From NCBI RefSeq assembly GCF_000321045.1, contig NZ_HE578949.1:345993-409992 (forward strand): a stretch of DNA of 64,000 bases, read 5' to 3'. The notes under the pieces were generated by a model, which saw nothing but the letters and a program-made list of their open reading frames with translations, was not told where the DNA came from and did not search any database. This stretch comes from Phytobacter massiliensis JC163. Lineage in GTDB: Bacteria > Pseudomonadota > Gammaproteobacteria > Enterobacterales > Enterobacteriaceae. Shown piece after piece: positions 58,564 to 64,000 of the stretch; the first letter of the stretch is position 1, and every line of letters starts with the position of its first letter. Position numbers and translations under genes: made by a program.

Positions 58564-59802
58564 TTACCGAACAGCGCTGCCGGGTATCTCTTCCGCCCAT
58601 CCGGTCGCGGTGGTCATCATCTCCGCCACCACGCTGCGATTAAACCCAAGCCGGTGACCCAGGGCGCTCACCTCTTCCCACTGATGGCGCTCGTACAATT
58701 CTGCAAGCTGCAGTAGCGGATAGAGAGGGCCACGCTTATCGCGCAGGGCCATCATGACGTTTGCAGAGACGTCAATCTGGCTAATCAGATCCGCCATGGG
58801 CATTTCAAAAATGTCAGCGAGCTGGGAGAACAGGCCAACAATAAAAGCATCGTCTGACGAATGCCGACTGACCGAGCGGGCGGCGGCAAGTTCGCAGAAT
58901 TTCGCCCTGATCAGGCAGCGGTGGTAGATTTCATCGGTTTGCCCCACGTTGACGGAGGTCAGGCAGGCGACCAGTACAAAGCGGCGCAGCTCGTTGGTGC
59001 CCAAATAAAAAATAATGTCTTTTAAGGACTGGCTGCGCATGCTTTTGATGCCCCGGGCGTTAAAAACGATGTTCTGGGCATAGCGCATCAGTTTAAACGA
59101 GAGCGCCAGATCCTGTTTCAGCAGCGCCTCTATCTTGCCGAAGTCAGGCGTATCGGCGTTAACCTCTTTCATCAGCCGCAACGTTACCGATTGATTCTGT
59201 ATCAGCTTGTTATTCGCGTGCATAACCGGCTTGCTAAAGAAGTGCCCCTGGAAGAGGGTGCAGCCGATGCTTTTATAGCGCTCGTACTCCTCGCGGGTCT
59301 CTACTTTTTCGGCGAGAAAGACGGTGTTTTGCAAAAGCGCCGTTTTGCTCTTTATATACTCTTCAATTTCCTGGGCCGTATTTACCCGCACATCAAATTT
59401 AATAATGCTAACGAAAGGCAGAAAATCATCCCACAGAGAACCAAGCTCGAAATCGTCCAGCGCAATGCGAAAGCCCTGTTGATGAAGCTTCTTAACGGTT
59501 TTTAACAGGCGCGGCGTCGGTTCTGCGGTCTCAAGGATCTCGACGATAACGCGATCTTTCGGCAATGTTTCCGCCATGCCCTGTACCAGTAGCTCGTAAG
59601 GGAAGTTGACGAAAATCGCACTGTACTCTTTAAGGCGGCCTAATGGCGCGCCAAGAAACTGTTCCACGATGATTTGCGCAGTGGCGTATTCAGGCGTGAC
59701 GTTCGGAAACCGGTTCGTCATGCTGTCTCTGAACAGCAGTTCGTAACCGACCGTGTTCATATTTTCATCGAAAATCGCCTGGCGGGCGACAAAAGAAAAC
59801 AT
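58564..59802 (-). CDS. EAL-HDOD signalling protein with degenerate EAL
   Basis: A 412-residue protein of the YuxH-type EAL-HDOD family. The N-terminal EAL-like domain (1-200) begins FVARQAIFDENMNTVGYELLFRD (split): EAL is replaced by ELL, and DDFGTG by DDFELG, so phosphodiesterase activity is doubtful. The HDOD domain (200-400) starts at KIEALLKQDLALSFKLMRYAQN and has no HD metal motif. Family members act as c-di-GMP-responsive or protein-binding regulators of motility and attachment. Located between the second fimbrial operon and a cupin gene, monocistronic. Confidence 0.87.
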   Translation of the reverse strand: MFSFVARQAIFDENMNTVGYELLFRDSMTNRFPNVTPEYATAQIIVEQFLGAPLGRLKEYSAIFVNFPYELLVQGMAETLPKDRVIVEILETAEPTPRLLKTVKKLHQQGFRIALDDFELGSLWDDFLPFVSIIKFDVRVNTAQEIEEYIKSKTALLQNTVFLAEKVETREEYERYKSIGCTLFQGHFFSKPVMHANNKLIQNQSVTLRLMKEVNADTPDFGKIEALLKQDLALSFKLMRYAQNIVFNARGIKSMRSQSLKDIIFYLGTNELRRFVLVACLTSVNVGQTDEIYHRCLIRAKFCELAAARSVSRHSSDDAFIVGLFSQLADIFEMPMADLISQIDVSANVMMALRDKRGPLYPLLQLAELYERHQWEEVSALGHRLGFNRSVVAEMMTTATGWAEEIPGSAVR

Positions 59803-60237
59803 TCGATACCTCTGGAGTTGCCCGCGCCTGACAAAACCGGCGAACCCTGTTCGTCGGTTAATCCTCTTTCATTTTCCTGAGCGATACGCTGAAAGCCTGA
59901 CGAGAAATGGCCCACTCGATGGACCGTACCTTTTGTAAACTTCTGAGTAACTTAAGTCAAACCTCTTATGCATTGAACACCTAATTTCGGAAAGCGTCAT
60001 TAGCTATTTCCGCACAGTGTGTAATAGCACATTTGCCCCGCCAGCCGCCTGCTCTGGCAAAGTATATTCTCTCTCATTGTGACTGATGCCTCCCTTGCAG
60101 GAAATAAAAATCATTCCAGCAGGCGCGAGCATGCTCATATAACCCGCATGTATGCTTCGAGAGAATCATTTTGCCTTACACCGAACGCGACGCTTTCTTC
60201 TAACCTGAAGTATGGGCTGAAATTTCTGGAGGGTGTG
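59803..60237. other. Divergent promoter region between EAL-HDOD and cupin genes
   Basis: About 435 bp. An in-frame upstream extension of the cupin gene exists to 60079, but its sequence is unlike protein and the ribosome site is at 60226-60232. No RNA gene or repeat recognised. Confidence 0.4.
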
Positions 60238-60756
60238 ATGACGGATTCAATTCAACATGATGGTGGGCCAGAGGTGCAGGCTCTGATGCTTGCCCCCAGC
60301 GCGTGGGTGCCTAACAACCCCAGCTTACCGGTACTGTTCTACCGCCAGGCGATATCAGGCGAGGTCAATGCGCAGGCGGCCCAGCGGCTGTTTGCCCGCA
60401 ATGGCTGGCCGCCGCAATGGGTAAACGGCGTGTTTGATTATCATCATTACCATAGCGCGGCGCATGAAGTGCTGGCCTTTGTGGCGGGCGAAGCCCGGCT
60501 TTTATTGGGCGGCCCGGGAGGGCAGGAGATAACCGTGCGCGCGGGTGATGTGGTGTTACTGCCTGCCGGCACTGGCCATTGCAATTTAGGCAGCAGCGCT
60601 GATTTTTCTGTGGTTGGGGCTTATCCGCCAGGGCAGGAGGCGGATATCTGCCGGGAAGCGCCAACGCCGCAGATGCTGGCTTCTATCGCAGCGACGCCGT
60701 TCCCGGACAGCGATCCTGTACTGGGCTCTGCCGGGCCATTACGTAAAAAAGGCTGA
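60238..60756 (+). CDS. Cupin-domain protein (YjlB-like)
   Basis: A 172-residue single-domain cupin. ATG 60238 has GGAGGG 6 bp upstream. Metal-ligand motif 1 is [21 protein letters not shown] (HxxHE-type, split as [10 protein letters not shown] and FVAGEA), motif 2 is PAGTGHCN. The first motif and LPAGTGH resemble the B. subtilis YjlB group. The reaction is unknown. A terminator lies 126 bp downstream. Confidence 0.82.
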   Translation: MTDSIQHDGGPEVQALMLAPSAWVPNNPSLPVLFYRQAISGEVNAQAAQRLFARNGWPPQWVNGVFDYHHYHSAAHEVLAFVAGEARLLLGGPGGQEITVRAGDVVLLPAGTGHCNLGSSADFSVVGAYPPGQEADICREAPTPQMLASIAATPFPDSDPVLGSAGPLRKKG

Positions 60757-60881
60757 CGCCGTCTGGCCAGGAATTTTCTTGTTTTGTGGCAGCGGCTTCG
60801 TTTCCCTTCTATTCTGAAAGGGCATCGACATGTAAGCTCTCTGAGTATGCAAAGTTGGATAAAAGGTTTGGACATGTTGCG

Positions 60882-60910
60882 GCCAGTTCGGATGAACTGG
60901 CTTTTTTTTT
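60882..60910 (+). terminator. Strong intrinsic terminator
   Basis: gccagttc / gaactggc with loop ggat, followed by T9. An excellent rho-independent terminator, 126 bp beyond the cupin stop. It ends the cupin transcript or that of an unannotated small RNA in 60757-60910. Confidence 0.92.
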
Positions 60911-61124
60911 GATATTTATTGCTTATTTTTTGGCTCGTTTGGGAAAATATGATCCCTATCATAAATCCGTAAATCTACGACAACAGGTGTATTGATCGGA
61001 CAATTCCGATGGACTACTATGGCCCTACCCCAGACAGAGCTAACGCCACAGCATAGTGAGTGCCGGAGATAAGCGCCGGGGGGCCTAAACAACCTTGATT
61101 GATTTGTTCGAGTTAAAACACCAG
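60911..61124. other. Non-coding region with several short stems
   Basis: About 214 bp between the terminator and the end of the Sia operon. It contains several short complementary pieces (gtccgatggac-like, gccggag ... cgccgggg) but I do not recognise an RNA family or repeat. Confidence 0.4.
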
Positions 61125-61144
61125 GCCCTGGCATTTGCCAGGGC
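61125..61144. terminator. Hairpin at the end of the Sia-type operon
   Basis: gccctggc / gccagggc with a 4-nt loop, 8 bp from the diguanylate cyclase stop. On the minus strand it is followed by ctggtgtttt, only moderately T-rich. Probable terminator for the leftward operon. Confidence 0.6.
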
Positions 61145-61152
61145 TTACTGCT

Positions 61153-61917
61153 TCAGCGCGCCAGCGCCACCTTACAAGCCGTGTTTTCAGGCTGGCAAAA
61201 AAAATCCTCATGCAGCGCCACCTGGTTGCGTCCCCGCTTTTTCGCCGTATACAACGCCGCATCCGCCGCCCCGTACAGCGTTTCAAAATCGCTATTTTTC
61301 CGCCCGAGACTCACGCCAAAGCTGGCCGTGACGCTTCTTCCCGGCAGCGCATCCAGCGTGGAGGCGTTAAGTGAAGAGTGAATATAGCTGGCAATGATCA
61401 TCGCATCTTCCAGCCGCGCTTCTGGCAGGAGAATGGTGAACTCCTCGCCGCCAACGCGGCCAATGGCGGCGCTTTGCGGCAGGGCCTTGCGAATGCGGGA
61501 AACCAGTGCGCAGATGACACGATCGCCGGTCGGGTGACCGTATTCATCGTTAATACGCTTGAAGTGATCAATATCGAGCAGGATTAGCGCCACATTCGCC
61601 TGCGTCAGCGCGCGATTGATCAGATTAATGATCGCGCTGCGGTTGAAGACGGCGGTCAGCGGATCGTGGGTGGCTTCATATTCCAGCTGCGCCGCCAGCT
61701 TTTGCAACTGCTCGTTCATGCGGTTCAGTTCCCGCTCCGCGCGATCGCTTCTGCTAATCAGCCGGTAAGATTCGCGGATCAGTCGCTGGTAATGCTTTGC
61801 CACCAGCCACAGTTTTTCGCGGCAGGCGTCGGCAGGGAGCTGGCTATCCGCCGCGGCAAGGCGAGCATCTTCGAGAACGGAATATTCCTCCTTGAATAGC
61901 TCGTTAATATCTAGCAT
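61153..61917 (-). CDS. siaD: SiaD-type diguanylate cyclase
   Basis: A 254-residue soluble GGDEF protein, last of the Sia-type operon. An N-terminal helical/coiled-coil signalling part (1-85; DRAERELNRMNEQLQKLAAQLE) leads into the GGDEF domain, with LLDIDHFKRINDEYGHPTGD and active GGEEF at 156-160. The I-site is absent (PQSA in place of RxxD). In Pseudomonas SiaD is switched on by binding unphosphorylated SiaC. Its start overlaps the siaC stop by 7 bp. Confidence 0.87.
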   Translation of the reverse strand: MLDINELFKEEYSVLEDARLAAADSQLPADACREKLWLVAKHYQRLIRESYRLISRSDRAERELNRMNEQLQKLAAQLEYEATHDPLTAVFNRSAIINLINRALTQANVALILLDIDHFKRINDEYGHPTGDRVICALVSRIRKALPQSAAIGRVGGEEFTILLPEARLEDAMIIASYIHSSLNASTLDALPGRSVTASFGVSLGRKNSDFETLYGAADAALYTAKKRGRNQVALHEDFFCQPENTACKVALAR

Positions 61918-62328
61918 GCATCAAGATCCGCAATAAGAAAGACGGTCAGGGAAGGGAAGTCGACACAGAGCTCCTGACCGAACTCCTCGGAAATGTCGTC
62001 CTCCGCGTCGAAATACCAGTGCAGCTCGCAGGGGACGCCGCGTCTGGCAAAGCCATTGAGGCATTCAAACAGCTCAAAAAGCAGCTTTGTGCTGGAGCTG
62101 TTGAAGTAGCTCAGGGCGACATGCAGCCGCACCGGCTCCTGGGAGGACGATTTTTCCTGCAGCCAGTTTTCAATTGCCTGCAACAGCGGGCGGAAAAAAT
62201 GCGGCGGCGTTCTCCGGATATGCTTCACCTTTAAGCACCAGACGATGCGCTGCAAAATCGAAATTCACTTCCGGTGTGGCCTGCGTTGCGGGCAGGATGA
62301 TGGCAGGAGCCAGGGTCATATCACTCAT
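61911..62328 (-). pseudogene. siaC: SiaC-type partner-switch protein, frameshifted
   Basis: A DUF1987/SiaC-family protein of about 138 residues when joined. ATG 62328 (MSDMTLAPAIILPATQATPEV, one residue trimmed here: MSDMTLAPAIILPATQATPE) stays open to the A6 run at 62194-62199 (EAYPENAAAFF); the rest (RPLLQAIENWLQEK, LHVALSYFNSSSTKLLFELFE, split) is in another frame from there. Removing one A restores a typical SiaC. The Ser/Thr cluster FNSSSTK is where SiaC is phosphorylated by SiaB. Likely a homopolymer overcall. It overlaps siaB by 8 bp and siaD by 7 bp. Confidence 0.85.
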
Positions 62329-62902
62329 GACAAAAGGTCGCCTTTAGGTGAAAAGCGGACAGCGAGCTGGCCGCCAGTGGTTGAATGCGATATTCCAGCG
62401 GTTCACTGGTATCCCGCGCCATGGTCAATAAACCGATATTCGCCCCTTTGCTGGTGGCGGGCGCTTCGCTGCGCAGCCCCTGTTTCCAGGCGTTTCGAAT
62501 CTCCGCCTGGCTCATTGTGCGCAATACTTCCAGGTTGGTGGACAGCAGGGAAGAGGCTTCCGGGCCGACAAGATTGGCGGTTTCGAGATAGTAGTTCATC
62601 CGGTCGGTGTGAAAGCAGAGCGAGCCAAACCGCAGCTCATCCTGGCCGGTGCATAAAAAGCGTTCGTCCGAGGAGTAGCGCACAATATTCTGCCCCATCT
62701 CAATAAAGACAGAGAAGAGTTTGCGGCGCATCGCGGACGAAGCCTCGTTTTTATCCAGCCAGCAGCGGATCACGTCACCCATAGAGACAATATGCTGCTG
62801 GGAGAAGTAGCCCGTATAGAAAAGCTCGACAGCACTCTGGCGCTGTAGCGTGAAAAGGGGTAACAGAATGGCTTCTTTGACCTGCAGGTCGTTTATCTTC
62901 AT
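62321..62902 (-). CDS. siaB: SiaB-type protein kinase
   Basis: A 193-residue SiaB-family protein with a histidine-kinase-like (GHKL) ATPase fold: N-box FIEMGQNIVRYSSDE and glycine loop SKGANIGLLTMARD. It phosphorylates SiaC in Pseudomonas. ATG 62902 (MKINDLQVKEA) is chosen; the longer frame to 62932 would run into siaA. Eight bp separate it from the siaA stop. Confidence 0.87.
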   Translation of the reverse strand: MKINDLQVKEAILLPLFTLQRQSAVELFYTGYFSQQHIVSMGDVIRCWLDKNEASSAMRRKLFSVFIEMGQNIVRYSSDERFLCTGQDELRFGSLCFHTDRMNYYLETANLVGPEASSLLSTNLEVLRTMSQAEIRNAWKQGLRSEAPATSKGANIGLLTMARDTSEPLEYRIQPLAASSLSAFHLKATFCHE

Positions 62903-62910
62903 TGCGTTTA

Positions 62911-64000
62911 TCACCAGCGAAAACCAAACCATGCCATATCGTCACGAGACGGCTGCTTACCCTGCCATTCATGAAGCGCATGGCGCAGCGCCTCTGAGAC
63001 GGATGACATAGGTAACGCGCGCTGCTGTAACAACAGTGACTGAATGCGTTTCTTACCAAACATAATGTCGCGCGGGCCGCCAATCTGATCCGTTACCCCA
63101 TCGGTAGCGATCAGCAGGCTGTCGCCCCGCCGCAGCGGGCGCTGGTGGCGGCGCCACGGATAGTCGTGCGCCGTATCGCTATAGCCAATGCCCTTACGAT
63201 CGCTGTCCAGTACCGTGACGGCGTCTTCATCGGCCGCCAGCAAAAAGGCGTGCATACGGGCGCCGGACCAGATGAGCTGCTCGTGTTGCGTATCAACAAA
63301 GACGGCAATTGCGTCACAGCCGTCATTTGACTGGCCCATATCTCCCGTGGGATGGCTCTGGCTAAGCGTCTGCTTAATGTAGTGATTGATGGCCGCCAGC
63401 AAACGATCGGGCTCGTCAGGCGGACAAAGGGTAAGCGCCTTTTCCAGCGCTGAAGAGAAAATAAAGGTCATAAACGCGCCGGGGACGCCGTGGCCGGTAC
63501 AGTCCGCCAGCACCAGTAGCCAGCCGTTTTCATAACGCTGAAATGCATAAATATCGCCGCCCACGCAGTCACGAGGGTGCCAGTACAGGCACCAGTCGGC
63601 CAGCGCCTGTTCAATATTTTGCCGTGAGCGGTTGAGCATCGACTCCTGAATAATTCTCGCGTACTCAATGCTTTGCATTATCTGCATATGCTGTTTGGCC
63701 TGCAGATCGGAAACTGTGCGGATAAGATCCAGCCCCAGCCCGATACCGATGTACTGATTTTCTTCGGTCAGGATGAAGCCTTCGGTTATGGCTTTATCAC
63801 CGGTTTCAACCACCCGTTCGGCAAGGAAGTCCAGCCCGGCGCCGGCATCAACAATCAGCGGCGTTTTGTCCATAAAGGCAATACAGCTTTTTTGGTCATA
63901 AAGTTCATGAAAGAAAGGGCGGCTCATCTGGGAGAGAAAAATATGGCGATTAATCATGCCGATAGGACGGTTTTGCTCAAGGACCGGTAAGCCAATCAGC
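62911..64000 (-). CDS. siaA: SiaA-type PP2C/SpoIIE phosphatase with CBS-like N-terminus, partial
   Basis: The C-terminal 363 or so residues of a phosphatase whose start lies beyond base 64000; the frame stays open to the window edge (LIGLPVLEQNRPIGMINR before the internal ATG at 63957). The PP2C/SpoIIE domain has all acidic motifs: RDCVGGDIYAF, LADCTGHGVPGAFMT, ATDGVTDQIGG and SRDDMAWF. The part before it (PVLEQNRPIGMINRHIFLSQM, trimmed: VLEQNRPIGMINRHIFL) looks like CBS repeats, unlike Pseudomonas SiaA, which has a HAMP-linked membrane sensor. Dephosphorylates SiaC by family role. First visible gene of the operon. Confidence 0.82.
   Translation of the reverse strand, partial: LIGLPVLEQNRPIGMINRHIFLSQMSRPFFHELYDQKSCIAFMDKTPLIVDAGAGLDFLAERVVETGDKAITEGFILTEENQYIGIGLGLDLIRTVSDLQAKQHMQIMQSIEYARIIQESMLNRSRQNIEQALADWCLYWHPRDCVGGDIYAFQRYENGWLLVLADCTGHGVPGAFMTFIFSSALEKALTLCPPDEPDRLLAAINHYIKQTLSQSHPTGDMGQSNDGCDAIAVFVDTQHEQLIWSGARMHAFLLAADEDAVTVLDSDRKGIGYSDTAHDYPWRRHQRPLRRGDSLLIATDGVTDQIGGPRDIMFGKKRIQSLLLQQRALPMSSVSEALRHALHEWQGKQPSRDDMAWFGFRW

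Noticed and set aside
60911-61124. c-di-GMP riboswitch near the Sia operon
   Set aside because: The conserved GEMM pieces (acgcaaagcc and tetraloop receptor) are absent, and the region is at the 3' end of the operon, not in a leader.

Overview
The window comes from a yellow-pigmented member of the Enterobacteriaceae, most likely Cronobacter or a close relative (Franconibacter, Siccibacter). The gene order ybbA-ybbP ... selU-purK-purE-lpxH-ppiB-cysS-ybcI ... ybcJ-folD-fim-fimZ-argU follows the enterobacterial backbone around argU, and a complete zeaxanthin-glucoside cluster (crtE-idi-crtX-crtY-crtI-crtB plus opposed crtZ) lies just beyond it. No database search was possible; names rest on recognised motifs, protein length and synteny.

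Layout. 1-5.9 kb: ybbA/ybbP export ABC system and a MetQNI-type uptake operon. 5.9-16.1 kb: housekeeping block with a LacI-family repressor/PTS pair inserted between ybcI and ybcJ. 16.6-24.7 kb: Salmonella-type type 1 fimbrial cluster fimA-I-C-D-H-F followed by opposed fimZ and fimY. 25.0-30.1 kb: tRNA-Arg(UCU) argU carrying a small, heavily deleted lambdoid prophage bounded by a 55-bp direct repeat, with a decayed second integrase end just outside. 31-38.4 kb: carotenoid cluster. 38.4-47.7 kb: oxidoreductases, small AriR/YmgA-like proteins, a GFA-fold protein, a CHASE4-like/PAS/GGDEF/EAL protein, an SDR/LysR pair and an MFS exporter. 47.7-50.9 kb: a REP array and an McrBC-type type IV restriction pair. 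51-64 kb: a PAS-GGDEF protein, another AriR-like protein, a minimal subunit-chaperone-usher operon with a winged-helix regulator, an EAL-HDOD protein, a cupin, and a SiaA-B-C-D-type phosphatase/kinase/partner/diguanylate cyclase operon that runs off the right edge.

Themes. The right 25 kb is rich in surface-attachment control: four GGDEF and/or EAL proteins, three AriR/YmgA/YcgZ-like small proteins, two fimbrial operons and the Sia relay. At argU, the tRNA is at once the attachment site for phage elements and probably the rare-codon tRNA needed to translate the neighbouring fimZ and fimY, which use AGA/AGG codons.

Caution on quality. At least seven genes (ybbA, fimC twice, a tail-fibre gene, idi twice, an SDR gene, an MFS gene, siaC) are broken by single-base length differences, most of them in short homopolymers, while both flanks of each break are well conserved in sequence. 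Sequencing/assembly error is the likeliest cause; I annotate the joined genes and flag each break.
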